From: Watersipora subatra
Lineage: Eukaryota > Bryozoa > Gymnolaemata > Cheilostomatida > Watersiporidae
Direction of reading: 5' to 3'
DNA length: 64,000 bases
Assembly: GCF_963576615.1 (NCBI RefSeq)
Contig: NC_088714.1
Span: 28,206,558-28,270,557 of the forward strand
The notes beneath the pieces are model-generated. The model was not told where the DNA came from. It searched no databases and saw nothing but the letters and a program-made list of their open reading frames with translations. The stretch's first letter is position 1; every line of letters starts with the position of its first letter. Shown piece after piece: positions 1 through 13,777 of this stretch. The position numbers and the translations under genes were made by a program.

Positions 1-1035
1 GGCATATGTTTTATTTTGTATTTGCTTATGTTGATTAGGATAAAATTTTAAATCCAGCTACAGATACATTATTATGAATGTTTCAAACACCTCAAATGAA
101 AAACTTGTCATATTAGCTTCCTCTAAATGTTGTATAAACATTTGAGTACCGACTACAATTCTGCCAGTCTACGGTAATTAGGTCGTCGAGTTAACTTATT
201 TCAACGCGCCCTTTGGGTCAGCTGAGTTCTCAGTTGCTGCCTACAGCGGAAACTATCTATCAAATTAAATATGCACACCGCCATCTTTGAAAAGAATATG
301 TTCGCATATATAGCGAAGCCAATTGCATCCCAAAAAGTCATGTATAGTCTACGTTATCTATTCATTATTAGTATCAATATGTAAAAATGTTTACTGGTCC
401 TATTCGATTAGTTAATTCAAGCAGAAAACAAATGGGTTTATGAGTTGACCAAAAAAAGTGAACGTAAAACGCCAATTTTATAAAATCAATTAACCTATCG
501 ATTTTGGCAAAGGGTTAATAAAGCCATTCTTGCACCTGGTTGGCGTACTCACCTTTTTTTCACCTAGTAGCGTGGAGCATAAAGATTTTTACGCTTTTAA
601 TATTTGCTCCGTTGGAATTGAGTCAAGCTATTCAAAGGTACATGTATCTGTAGCTTTGATGACAATTCATAAATCCATTTATCAGAGAAAATTTCAGCAC
701 AGATGATAACAGGGCTATAATGTATCCAATATGTTCTGTAAATCATGTTTTGCCTTGTCTTCAACAATATTATTTTATTATATAATTTTTACAAGCCAAA
801 AGCGTTCATCGCGGTACAAAGCTTTTATTAAAAATATTCATCCAAGTCGTGGCTATTCACATAGTGTTAGTTCATATAATAGGACAAATTAATCTACTGC
901 AACAAACTCAAAACAAAACATGTTATGGTTTGTGGAGCACAGATTCGTGTCACTTTTTCCCATTTATGGCAGTTTCCAGACGACACGACTGCTTCGCTAG
1001 TGACCCTGTAAACATAATCACCGTGCAGCATTAAA
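1..1035. repeat. Partial copy of a TTAA-type transposon family (cut by window edge)
   Basis: This stretch aligns by eye, with many substitutions, to 53255-54790. Shared landmarks include the text around the attaggtcgtcgag motif (near 176 and 53448) and the aagggttaat motif near 510 and 53765. The other copy belongs to an element bounded by TTAA at 52984 and 56172, so this is probably the same non-coding family. Relative to this copy, 53255-54790 carries about 470 extra bases (roughly 54188-54657). No supported coding sequence is present; the 61-codon frame at 849-1034 is not conserved in the other copy. Confidence 0.6.
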
Positions 1036-1057
1036 ACAAATGTAATAAATGTCATTC

Positions 1058-2044
<987 letters not shown>

Positions 2045-2830
2045 TAATTGCTTGTCATATTACTTTAATTTGACTATATTTAGTTTGTGCACTTTTGCTT
2101 AGCTTGTGGGAATTAATTTTATTATTAATGGTTCAGGTACAAGTAAGGGTGTTAAGCTATTGTAATCAATACAGATATTTACCACTCAAAGTTACTTCTT
2201 TATTCTATAAGTCAAACATTGAAATGCACAACTAACAAAATTCTAAAGCAATAATATTAATTTCAAACAATTACAAGAGCTGATGAAAGTTACATCTTTA
2301 CTCGAACGGTCGTCCATGCTTGTTTGATCAGTCCCGTACGGCTGTGAGTCTCGGCAATCAAACCAAAGTCGTGAGAGTCCATAGGTAGATGATTTCGGCA
2401 GTTGAGATAGTGTCATAGAAGAGGCTCAGCTGATGAAAGAGAATGAGGATCCATTGGGGGCAAGGTTCCTCAGCAGGCAGAGAGAAGGGCGTCCAAGGAG
2501 GCTCTCGGGAAGAGAGAGAGAGAGGGAGAGAGCTGGAGATAGAGATTCTGAGCCATTGGAGCTATTCTCTTTTATAGGCATCTGGCATATGGGATGGTTA
2601 GCCTGTGGGTGTAGGTTGAGTGCTAAGGTTCAATGCTTTCTGTCAGGCATGTGAAGATATCTTGTTTGCGTAAGTCTTCAGCTGGTGCACGTGATGTCAG
2701 CATGTAGGGTGGAGCTCGTGACTTACTCCTGGTTTCTGGGTCATGTTTGACAGGCGTGGCAGATCTGTATATGAGCATCCTTTAATTCATCTTCTTAATG
2801 TTTCTTTGGTGGTTTTTTGGTGATGATGGT
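2045..2830. repeat. Dispersed repeat, copy A (uninterrupted)
   Basis: This matches 19340-19453 plus 20362-21030. Shared blocks include the ggttcaggtac segment (2131/19429), the ctcgaac segment (2301/20511) and a ttctcttttata segment (2566/20816). The GA-rich middle (about 2440-2540) is a purine tract. Size and the TATA-like block could fit a solo LTR, but no TG..CA ends or target duplication were found, so the class is unknown. At 2152-2155 it has a single TTAA where copy B carries a 908-bp insertion. Confidence 0.6.
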
Positions 2831-4601
2831 TGGTAGGTTTAATTGCTTCCACTGCCCTTTGGCATGATCTCTATTTGGTGTTGACGCAATTTCTATGATT
2901 GATTCCTCCAATTTTGAAGTTTCTAATTTGCTTTTGACATTTTCTAATTATTGGATCTTTTGATGTTTTTGGGAGTCTTGCTGCTTGTACGTATTAAATG
3001 CTTTGCCTGTGGTCTGGCTGCATTCTCTATTGGTATGCTGTTTTGCAGTATTTTCATGCAACACTATACATGAAAAAAATCAGAAAATTCTGACAACCTT
3101 TTTGGTATATAAAAAGGCTAGAAAATTGGTGATTTCATTTGTGTATAAGTTGTATTTTTAGTTCAACTCCTTAATTTACAACAGAATTTTATACGGCCAT
3201 GTAAGTTTGTTTGGAACTCTTGAAGGTATGTGAACTTCCGGTAACGTAACTTTCCCTAAATGACACAGGTTAAAGTAGATTAGCAAACCAAACTGGTTTA
3301 GTAAAACGTGTGACGTGTGATGATTTAAAATACTTCCAAATTACATAAAATCATTCTAAAACACTCATAGATGATTTTTCGTTGATTTTCAGTAGGGTAA
3401 AAAAATTGCGTGTCACTGCGTGATGACTAAAATCATGCCAAACTGTCCTAAAATTGTTTCCAATGGCTTACCAGATGCTCTTTATGTAATATTTCAACAA
3501 ACTAGAAAAATTAATGAAGGTCAAAAGTGATCCAAAATGTATTAAAACTAGCATAAGGCGCTTTAAAATCTATTGGAAATCGTCAGGAGTCATATTCACA
3601 CATGCTTGAAAAAAATTCAACCTGTACTGGCTTGAAAATAATTTAAACTTGGAAAGAAAATCACTAGAAACTTCTACCCATTTTTAAAAAAATCCAATGC
3701 AGCTTGTTCATCTTAGCCTGTTACCCTAGATTTCCAAGAGCCCCTAAACTTCTAGCGTCAAGCAACGAAGCTGTACTCTGTGAGGTGGGTTCCTTTTTCT
3801 TAATAATAATAATTCTGTTTTTTTTTGTAGTTTTTTACCCTGGAACAGTGATGACATTTAGCTAGTTGTTGTTTTAGGCTAGAGGGAAATTGAAGAAAGA
3901 ATTGAGTTAAATATTGATTTGGGTGCGTTTTAGATTAAAAACAAGAAGTTTTTACCACTACCGTGACCATGGCATGCATAATATCAATATATGTTTCCAG
4001 AAGAAAATCAAGCAGCAGCCTTAGACCTACAATCGTACTGCTCATACATATGATTATATACATTACATACATATTATATACATATATACATACATTATTA
4101 TATGACATATTTTGTATGATATATCTGTTTGACAAATATTTAACAGAAACATTTCAAGGAGCATTAGTTTACCCTGACTAAAACCGAGAAGAGATCTTGA
4201 AAACTAGGGCTATCCCTACTGTATTTGCTCACAAGAAACCACACCCTCAGACAGAGAGAGCCAAGAGGCACAAGGCCATAGAAGACCGACATCAGAGCAG
4301 TAGCAGCCATGCGTCTCATGCAGTTGCTGGCAGTGTTGGACAGTTTGGTGGAGACTTGGTGGAGCTTTAATCAAATTTTGTGTTAAATTTTGACCTGTAA
4401 CAAAGATTTCCTCATATTGACTACAATTTATTGCCATGCTCTATTTTTTACATGCAGCCAATTCAGCAAACTCGTACGTATTTTATGTGTGTAACTGCTG
4501 TGCCTGTGGTAGATAGCGGCATATGGTATTGTTAGTATCGCACGTGATTCGTCTGTTTCAGTAATAGATTTCTGCTACCATCACAATTAACACTAGTATG
4601 T
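2831..4601. other. No gene recognised
   Basis: AT-rich sequence with T- and A-runs. Short frames at 3935-4437 show no conserved motif. Nothing else can be supported. Confidence 0.5.
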
Positions 4602-4629
4602 GTTGTACCCAGGCTTGGGGCCACTAGTG

Positions 4630-4915
4630 AGTATTGAGCGCACTGCACTATTTGCTGGCTAGACGACAGTAAGGTGCACTAGGCACTGCACTTGCACTAG
4701 TGCATGGCATAGTAATAATATAAAATGCACTAGCAGAAATTCTTGTGCACTAGGCACTGCACTAGCACTAGTGCATCGAAAAGTGAAGTCAAAAATGCAC
4801 TAGGCACCGCAATAGCAAAAATTCTTGTGCACTAGACATTGCACTAGCACTAGTGCAGCGTAAAATCATAGATGCACAAGGCACTTCACTATTAAACGTC
4901 ACTCGGCACTAGACC
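4630..4915. repeat. Left subterminal repeat cluster of hAT-1
   Basis: About 290 bases are packed with variants of GCACTAGGCACTGCACTAG and the palindromic core TGCACTAGTGCA, for example near 4700, 4760 and 4850. In other hAT elements short subterminal motifs are transposase binding sites; that role here is inference. Confidence 0.85.
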
Positions 4916-5298
4916 AATGAGCTTTTTTGCTATAGCAGCTGCAAGAATTGCCTACTAATCAACAGATATCTACTGCTATCCACTGCAATAGTACAATTAT
5001 AGCCGTGCAAAGGATGTCAGCCATGTAGTTGTCAAATAAACTAGCCTCACCTAAAATTTCAAACAAACCATAGACCTACAATAATGCTCAATATTAAATA
5101 GTGCAGATGACAACAGATATCAATAAGTGCAATGTATTACAATTACAATAACTAAATATACTAAGCAAGCGTGGAATGAAATAATTCACTTCTTATTACA
5201 TAAATGTACAATGTACAACAAGAAAATCTACCCGTAGATAAACCAGTATCATGTAAACAGTACGTCATGTTGATGGCAAAATTGATAAGCAATATTGT

Positions 5299-8200
5299 TC
5301 AGAGAAGATGTTTATTAGACCGAAGGAACATTAGCTTTTCAAAGTTGGCATCAGTCAGTTTAGATTTATCTGCACGGAAGATTCGACCAGCCTGGCTAAA
5401 CAAACGCTCTACAGGAGCGTATGATGCTAATACAGGCATAGTTAGCTCAGCCAAATGTCTCAAATTTGGATATGCTTGACAATTCTTCCAGTATACATTT
5501 GGCAAAGACAACTCTGGCTCAAGATCCTCTGTTAAATACTCCTTTACTTCTCTGTCAATAATAGCTTGGCCCGAAATCTTCTTGGCATTGTACGAATTGT
5601 TAGTCAAAATAGTTGAAAACAGACCTTTCGTCTTTTTTTGCAGCTGGAGCTTCTGTGGCGTCATTTCACGGACTTGGTAGTGTTACTAGATCTTCTATCT
5701 TTGACTTCAATAATGTTTCACCGTATTCACTTTTTGTTTCTGGAAATATTGTAAACACGCAGATGCATAAAACATGTGTGCCCCGAAGACAAATCAACTA
5801 TTATCAGAGAGGGGTTAAAACCACTTGTTTAAAAATTCCAATATCTATGCTGCATGCAAAAATAGATATACAGCTGTTGCTGTCATATACTAAATTTGGT
5901 TGTGAAAAACAAGGTCAAAATATAAAGTATAATAGCATTGTATTACATGTATGATGTATAAGACTTACCGGTACACCAAACGAGTTTGAAGCGAGGATCC
6001 AGTGAAGAGCAGAGTATGAACAAAGCATCATGCTCATATTGCACCAGTCTCTTTTCCACAGACTCTTGCAAGGCATTGACTAGATGATGGTTGGGGTATT
6101 CACATTGTAAGCCCTTTAGATGGTGCCTGAGAAGTTTCACGATTGGAATGACCTGACCCCCTGTGTGATAATCTCCTTCGACCTGTTCGGTAGCAGCTTT
6201 GAAAGGTTGTAGAATGGCCCTGATTTCTTCAGCCACTTTTCTGTCAGCCCTGCAGTGTAAATTGCAGCTTAGCATTAAATTATCAAAATTGAAATATGCT
6301 AGAGTAAAAAGTAGCACAATTAAAATGGTCCAAATTGGAACAGTTAGTGTATATTTCGTATTTTAGCTACTAAATTTATTTCTGTTGTTTGTCAAAGCAC
6401 ACCTGGTAAATGTTGTTCTCGTGTCTAGTTGAGGCAAGAGGTCTTCAGGTACATCCAGGAAAGTATTTAGAGCTTTTAACTGGCTGTTTCATCTAATCGC
6501 AGTTCGAGATTGTAGCTTGTTAATGTGATTACATCCAGGTAATTCACTGCTGATCACAGAGTTCCTTGTGTGATTGATAATGGCATTGACTTTGGCCAGA
6601 ACATGGTTGGCTGTCTTGCTGCACTTCTTCAACCCATCGCCAACAACAAGCTGGACAGTGTGGCAAAAACAGTGGATATGATGCTGTGTCACACTTAACA
6701 CGCAATTCATTGCATCCAAATCTTCATCACTAATGTCATCCCCTCCAGTATCATGGTCCTCATCCATCTCATCCTCACACATTTCTTCATCTGCTGGTTC
6801 ATTGCTAGGAAATTCAGGGAGGCTGATGGCTTTGACAACATTAAGCCCGTTGTCAGTGCATATTGCTATCACTTTGTTTGGTATTCCATAGCTTACTTTT
6901 ATCTCACTGTAAACTCCAGCAATCCTCTCACCTGCACTACATTGCATCATTGCATGTTAAACAGTTTTTTTGATTTGATATAAACAAAGAATTATATATA
7001 AAAGTGACATTGACATATATACTTAGTGTGAATGTGATGCAAAGGAAATGCATGTCAGCCTACATTAATGTTGCCTGATGTAAGTGTATGCGATTGGTAG
7101 GAAATATATATATAGTAATACATGTATATTGCTTTAAAATGTATATGCACAACCCTATTTATTTAGGTGTCAACCAGGTAGGCTACGCATGAGTGTGAAT
7201 TGAAAGCAGCTTTTCACAATCACAAATAATGACAAAATGGATGTCAAGTTCTGTGCAGGTGTAGTAAATTTACTGGTTACCAGGATGTGAAAGCTACTGT
7301 TGATCAAAACACTGGGATAGCGACAATGAATAGGAATTGGGCAGTGAGTGGTGATAGTGTGGACAGCATGGGAATGGGGGCAAGGGAAAAAGGTGAGGTG
7401 TGATTGGTGAAAACAAGATAGTTCCTATTTCAAAAACAGGTCTGTTTTTTAATTATTGTTGTGGGGGTGGGCGTAGTACAGGAGGTGGGCCTAATGGCTA
7501 GGGCAGACAATAACAAATATATTTTAGAGTAAGGAAAATTAGCCAAGCAATATCTTTAGACCAAAAAGGAAAATATCTATTAAATAAAATACTCAACAAA
7601 TTCCCCTCGGCCTAACCCAATATTGACAAACACGAAAGGTTTTAAAATACATGACACAATAGTTCAGTAACATGCGCACAAGTACATGTACATGTTGAAA
7701 GTCGCAGAACAACTTATCAGTGTCTCTTATTGCGGTTGCTATATATCATTTATAGTTTATGTTAACTAAACACATGGAACCAGGTAGAAATTTGATGCTT
7801 ACCAGTGTGACGACCTTTGAAACGTTTGCCGGATAGCATCACTCCAATCATTTGCCAGTCCTTGATATAATGTGCGGTTATACCAATAAATCCATGATTT
7901 TGCCTTGATGTCCATATGTTCATCGTTAGGCAAACAGATTTGACTCCAGCAAAGTCATCTTTAACTTTCTGGACGATGTCGTCAGCACTCTGATGCAGGA
8001 TTTTTTGAGTGAAGTGTTTACGAGATGGGATTTGATATCTCGGCTGCCAGTAGTTGACTAGTGCTTTAAATGAGTCACTTTCCAACAATGATAGTGGTAA
8101 CAGATTTTCTACTATTACATCCTGGATAAGCCGAGTAGCAGTTATCTGACGTTGATCAGATTTGTCAAATTTCTGTTGAGACTTGGTGAAACTTGAGGAA

Positions 8201-8820
8201 GGCTGAATCCTTATATACAGTTGAATGGCTGTTGCGGTATTTGAAGGTTCTTTGACTTCTTTCAATGATGAAAGATCTTTTGCCAATTCTTCATGCTCTT
8301 TTTTGTGGTTGCTGGCCTAATGAATAAACAATGGTTATCAAAATTTAAAGAAGTGAAGTAACATGGTATGCATATATGATATAATATGTAATGTAATTTC
8401 ACCCATTGACCTCATAAAATAAGCTAATATAATATACATCATGTAAACATAGCCATATTTTAGGCTTGTGTGGCTGAGATGGATAATGCAAGTGGAAGTG
8501 TTGCAGACAAAATCTTCAAAAACTGATTGTTATAGATCTCAATCCATAGAAAATTGCAAAGAATATGATAGACCAATATCGTATTCCACATGTATGATGT
8601 ACTGTACTGAATGAACTAAGAGGTTTTATCTTACCAAATGAGCCTTGAGATTAGAAGTCTTTGCTCTCTTTGTAGCCTTGACTTCTATGCTACAAAGCTT
8701 GCAGGTTGCAGCAAATGTGTCAGTAATATCCTCTGGGTAAATGAAATATTTTTTGTATATGTCTTTCACTTTACCGAAACTTGCCATTGTCATGCTGTTT
8801 GTATGCTGATTACTCTGCAT
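5299..8820 (-). pseudogene. hAT transposase (BED finger, hAT dimerisation domain), five exons, inactivated
   Basis: By splice sites and reading phase the exons are 8820-8635, 8316-7803, 6931-6403, 6249-5969 and 5739-5299, about 650 codons, normal for ZBED-like hAT transposases. The BED zinc finger spans exons 1-2 (CKLC, then His-x4-His across the intron). The second catalytic Asp lies in CTDNGLNVVKA, and the C-terminal dimerisation domain has VERLFSQAG. The breaks are as follows. The expected first catalytic Asp in the TMNIWTS motif is Asn (codon 7920-7918). TGA at 6491-6489 sits where hAT proteins have the Trp of the RWNS motif. A second TGA is at 5668-5666. A frame change lies at the seven-A run near 5634-5640. 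Normal function would be cut-and-paste transposition of hAT-1; this copy cannot make the enzyme. The start is the first in-frame ATG before the BED finger. Confidence 0.9.
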
Positions 8821-9734
8821 GTGGTGAGCTACTTTGGCAAGACTTACAGTTTATAGCCAGCATTGGCTTATTGAGTTGGTTTTATAAACAATTCATTGAA
8901 AGGATTAATTTTCTACAATTTACTTTTAGTCTCACTGTGAGCTCATTAACTGCTTGTGTTGCTCTCACCAAGGAGTTAGAGAGCTGCTTGCTCTCACTGA
9001 GATGTGACAGTCAAGCAGTTCTTGTCTCTAGCTAGATTCTAGAACAATACAACATGCAACACCTACATGCACTTGTCCTTTGATCTCATCATTACACCAC
9101 TGAGCTGCAGTTGGGCAATAATTGTAAACTTTATCTCTTTAGCAATTCCATTGACTTTCAGACAACTACAGCTACAGTACCTACTGCCAAAATTCCTCTA
9201 GTCATGTTCAAGAAAGTCTGGGTCTGAGATGTGTCACGCTCACTCTGGTATAAACATATCACTCATAGATCAAGTTTCATTTTACTTCAAAGATGCCTAC
9301 ATTTATTATATAATCATACCATCTCTGGATTGGTCTCATTTTGCTTGTGATTTTGTACATAAGCATATGTAATTGGTACTTGAATACATGTATTTAAAAA
9401 CACGAGTTTACGAGAAACTTATTGAAAGTTGAAATTTAATCAATAAGTTACTTCCACTCTATCAAAGATAGATTTAAACTGAAAACCTACATCTACATGT
9501 ACATCCACAAATACTGACATGGAGACAAATAGACAAGACAATAGACAAATGGTAAATAAATAAAGTTGGCTTGATTCTAGTTCTAGGGATTCATGGAAAC
9601 TCCAAACACATGCTCAGTTGAGTAGTTAACAACATTGCAAAGAAATATCAAAGTTCCATATTCAATACCAATATTAAAGTGAAACGTAATGCCATCTCCA
9701 TCATCTCCATCAAAGGAAAATAATAATATTGGAT

Positions 9735-10084
9735 CTGCACTTGGCACTGCACTAGTGCATACTATGTTGCACTAGGCACTGCACTTGCACTAGTGCATTT
9801 ATGAAAAAGTTTCCAATCCGCACTAGGCATTGCACTAGAGCATTTTATGTTGCACTGTGCACTGCACTTGCACTAGTGCATTTATGGGAATTTTCTAATC
9901 CGCACTCGGCACTGCACTAGTACATACCATGTCACACTAAGCACTGCACTTGCACTAGTGCACCCAGGAACTCATGTCAAATTTGCACTAGACACTAGTA
10001 TTGCACTAAAAATTTCTATTTTTAAATTGCACTGCGCTATGCACTGCACTAGTGCAGTGCACTAGTGCAGTGCGCACTGCACTG
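9735..10084. repeat. Right subterminal repeat cluster of hAT-1
   Basis: Mirror counterpart of the left cluster. GCACTAG/CACTGCACTAGTGCA variants recur at intervals of a few tens of bases up to the right terminal repeat, with the densest run at 10025-10084. Having the same motif at both ends is what a symmetric transposase-binding array would look like. Confidence 0.85.
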
Positions 10085-10498
10085 CTAGTGGCCCCAAGCC
10101 TGGTTGTACCTTACTGCACCCTGAAATGCATGGTATGGCTAAAATATCACAAAACAGCTAACATTTTTTCTTCTGCAGGTCTGGTTGAAGAAATACTAGC
10201 AGAATGATGCTAACAGAATACATGTACTAACAGCTGTGACATTTTTGTCGGTCAACCTTTCATCCACCTTAAACATCCATTACCTTTTCTTCTTGCAGCT
10301 GAACACATGGTCAAGTATGCGGTCTCTCCATAATTCTCTGTCTGAGATCATATGTTTAGACACAAGGACGTGAAGCACAGGACATATTGTGAAAGCTGAG
10401 CAATTGAATATTTTAGGTTGTTCTAAAGAAGCTTAATGTTTATTCCTCAATGTTCATTTACTTTTCTAGGTCTAGTCCATGATACCAATGATTTGCAG

Positions 10499-10830
10499 GT
10501 TGACCAACTCAAACGCAAGGTTATTGACCTTCAAAGAAGACTCAATCAGCTAAATATATATATTATATATATATACATACTGCCATTATTCTGTAAAGAA
10601 TAACATGTTTACCCATTTTTGTCCAGTTGTAACAGTGGGTGGTGTTTTTGCTCATTAAATCATGCACATATTTCTGTAATGTGTATCTTAAAAGACTTCC
10701 GTTTGCCTGGGTTGTGTTCATATTTTTTTTGTTTTAGGCACAGAAAGAAAAAAGGGCGGATAACGCCAAGCTCGGACAGCACGAGATAAAGATGCACGTG
10801 TTGCCATGGGTGCAGGGTGCCATGCACTGA
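10499..10830 (+). CDS. Candidate last two exons of an unidentified coiled-coil gene
   Basis: After an acceptor (atttgcag) at 10498, the frame reads VDQLKRKVIDLQRRLNQLN, a heptad-like helix, then runs into a TA repeat where no clean donor is visible. After a second acceptor (gttttag) at 10737, the frame 10738-10830 gives 30 residues (AQKEKRADNAKLGQHEIKMH and ten more), then TGA. Both pieces are charged and Leu-spaced, suggesting one C-terminal coiled coil. No upstream exons were found, and hAT-1 would lie in an upstream intron. I do not recognise the gene; this could equally be a decayed exon pair. Confidence 0.25.
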
Positions 10831-13351
10831 CATCGTTAAGCTGCCAACATCAGAAAGGGCATCGTCTGGCGAAAAAGTTTGTCACGGTTTGACTGCACTT
10901 CGTGTGTAAAAACCACTGAAGCGCTGAAGAATGATTCGTCTGTTAGCTGAGGGAGTGCTTCAATGGCGATACGAGATGTTGTGCAAAAAGTTAGCGTCAT
11001 TAGTTTACTGTTAGCGTAAAGCGTCTGTTGAGGAGCAGAGCCAAAGCATTACTCGCTCTATGCTTATATGTTCTTTTGCTTAATATTTTTCATCTTAATA
11101 TATTGTCAAAATATTAGTGGTATCCAACTGCTCACCTAAAACCAATGTTGCAAAAGTAGCGTTAACTTAGTTAACAGAATTCTATATTTTACTGCACGAT
11201 TGTTTTGATTTTGTCGTTTGTTACTGCTACATAAATTATATTTTATCTAATCATATGCAGATGATCTTAATATTTGTAACTGCTTACCTGAGCCTGGTTT
11301 TGCATATGTATCGCGATACTGTATACAGTACAATGTATTTTGCATATACGTTTTGCTTAATAGACCAGCTGATATTACTTTGGCGCGCTGGTGAGATGAA
11401 GAGTTGAAGGAAAGGTATCTACATACAGTATTTAAATGAATATTGCCACCAGCCACTACGTTGTTATATCAGTTTAGCAGCAGCACCTAAGGCTTTTACA
11501 CAGACATCACAACATATAATTTTTCTAGAAACCCAAACCAGAAACTGGTGGCAAATACAAAACCTATCGTAACTTGAGCTATATGCCAATTTAGGTAAGA
11601 TGTACTTCAATTTGAGCCCTACAAGGGTTACCTTTTTTAATTAAATAATTATTAGTAGCTTCTTGTCGGAAATTTTGTCTTCTTTCAAATGATGAATAAT
11701 AACAGTCAATTTCGGAGCGACTGCCAATGGGAGTACTTTTTGTTGGTTGATGTTGCATTGTAATGTTGATGTTGATTTTACATGTAACTTATATAAAAAA
11801 TAGTGGGCGTGGCCCTTTTGTTTGCAATCGAGCGAGCTCCCAAAAACGCCGTCCATTGGGAGCAATTTTATGACGATCTGGCATGATTTTAATCCTCACG
11901 CCTCATCACGCGTTTTACTAAATCCGCAAACCGAAAGCTATGCAAGCTAGCTATTCCATTATGCCACTTCTAGATACGCGCGCGCAAAATTACGAAAAAT
12001 AGTGGAATTGCAGCAAATCGTTTATATTTAAAAACAAGTTGAATGCTGTTATGGGAAGCACCAGTCATCACGTATATAATTTGGGCTATTCCTTTAATGA
12101 TTTATTATGCATTTCAGGTATCTCCTTCTTACTCGAATTATAAGAAACAACCGTCTCTGCTTACGGTAGCAAACTACGATAGATGTTAAGTTATCAATGA
12201 ATGCTTTCCAAAAAAACATTGCACATGCTTGTTTTTATTTTGTGAAACATCGGTTGTATAATGTTATGGAGTGAGATCATATTTAACTTGATAACACTGG
12301 ATATTTCTCGAAAGAGTCACATCTGCATTAACACTTTCAAGTCCGGTCGCTTTAGCACAATCCTCCCCCCCCCCCAGTGGCTGGCCGATTTTGAGGTTTC
12401 CCAATTATATATTGTGTCTACCCTAATACTAGTAAAACTGTGTATGAGCACATCATTGTGGAGCTGAAAATATGAGCTTTCATATTATACTAAACATGAG
12501 TTCATTCTGCTGAATCTAATATATGTAACGTCAGGACAAAGAATGCCTTTTCACACCAAAATTGATAATTTTCGTAAACAGAGTACAAGGTATTACTTAT
12601 TGCAGTAAATACTTTGATTGTTTTTTATTTACTTTTATTTATGTCTGACATGGCATATTATTATTATTTTGCGTTGAGCCTATGATATGGCAAAACAGTC
12701 AACACATAATGGCCTGGTTTAGAATCGCTCTCGCTCATTTCTGGTACGTGGTCACCATCATCTTCCATATCCCTAAGCATATCACTATCTGCATTGCATC
12801 AACCACCAACTCTCCTCTCCGCTTCATCATTGTAATCTAATACAATTATAATTGTTCTGTAGCTATTCTTTATAAATATATGAGTAGCCTACAGCCTGCT
12901 TCAAAAAATGGTCGGTTAGGGCTTGGGTGGATTGAAAGAGGAGGAATATTCCCCCACCCCTTCATTCTCCCACACCCTTCTCTCTCCCCACACCCCATCC
13001 CTCCTCTCCCCAACAGATAGTAGGGATAAGAAATATTTGCATGTAAAATATCCTACTTTGCAGCAAAATACTATTTAGAAGCAGTTTTAGAACTAGTCTA
13101 GTAATCTACTACTATTAGCCAGTAGTCACTTACATATCAAAATATAGTTTGGCCCAATGAACTAATCATGTAAGATGTGAGTGTGACCAAATATTGGACT
13201 AACAAGATGAGTTACAACCATCAGGAATCTACCAATGAGTGAGTCTAAATCATTTATTGATCAAGCCATTTCTTGACAAACTAAATAAAGTCGAACTGCA
13301 CTCACATATTTCACTCACTCATGCTGTGGTTTTTATTTACTGCACCTAATT
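10831..13351. other. No gene recognised
   Basis: AT-rich sequence with a C-run at 12365-12375 and a C/T-rich patch at 12950-13012. Short frames at 11247, 11641 and 12261 lack recognisable motifs. Confidence 0.5.
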
Positions 13352-13356
13352 CTGAT

Positions 13357-13538
13357 TGTTATATAAACGTGTGTACTCACATGTGGTTGAAGCAAAGAAG
13401 AAAACTCTCTCAATCTCCCGACGCCTTTATCCTAACCCTGACTTCTCGTACCTTCCCGTAACCTCTCGTAACTACCTGTAACTACCATGACCTCGGGCAT
13501 TAGTGTAGCCCGCGGCCCATCAACTCGATTATACAACA
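13357..13538 (-). repeat. 3' LTR of the gag-pro element
   Basis: 182 bp. It matches 16606-16807 apart from about two substitutions and the lack of one of two tandem 20-bp cttcccgtaacctctcgta-type units. On the minus strand it starts TGTTGTATAATC and ends in TATAACA. Confidence 0.95.
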
Positions 13539-13540
13539 TG

Positions 13541-13557
13541 CCCTTTTTCTTTTTTGT
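13541..13557 (-). other. Polypurine tract
   Basis: On the minus strand AAAAAAGAAAAAGGG lies two to three bases upstream of the 3' LTR, the expected place for plus-strand DNA priming. Confidence 0.85.
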
Positions 13558-13777
13558 ATGGGCCACTAACCTTCCAGAAATACATTGGAACTCATTCACC
13601 GACTCACCTTGCTGGTGAAGTTTACCTTACGCTTTAACCCAGGTCTTTGTCCATCAACACATCCTGTGTACCATCGCTCTCGAGCAACCCGGGACTGCTG
13701 TGTACTCGGCCGCACTGCTCTCCTCACTCTCCTGATCCTCCACTCTCACTGTTGTATAAATCACTGTACTCTTCTCG

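Larger units (their letters stand above)
4610..10102 (-). mobile_element. hAT-1: full-length, non-functional hAT DNA transposon (5,493 bp)
   Basis: The termini are 18-bp perfect inverted repeats (CAGGCTTGGGGCCACTAG at 4610, its complement ending at 10102). They are flanked by identical 8-bp target duplications GTTGTACC at 4602-4609 and 10103-10110, the size expected for hAT elements. The interior holds a five-exon BED-finger transposase on the minus strand and dense subterminal repeats at both ends. The exact flanking duplication shows that both ends of the original insertion survive although the coding region is dead. Confidence 0.95.

Noticed and set aside
4690..10080. TGCACTAGTGCA arrays as an independent satellite
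   Set aside because: They occur only just inside the two ends of hAT-1 and are best explained as subterminal repeats of that element.
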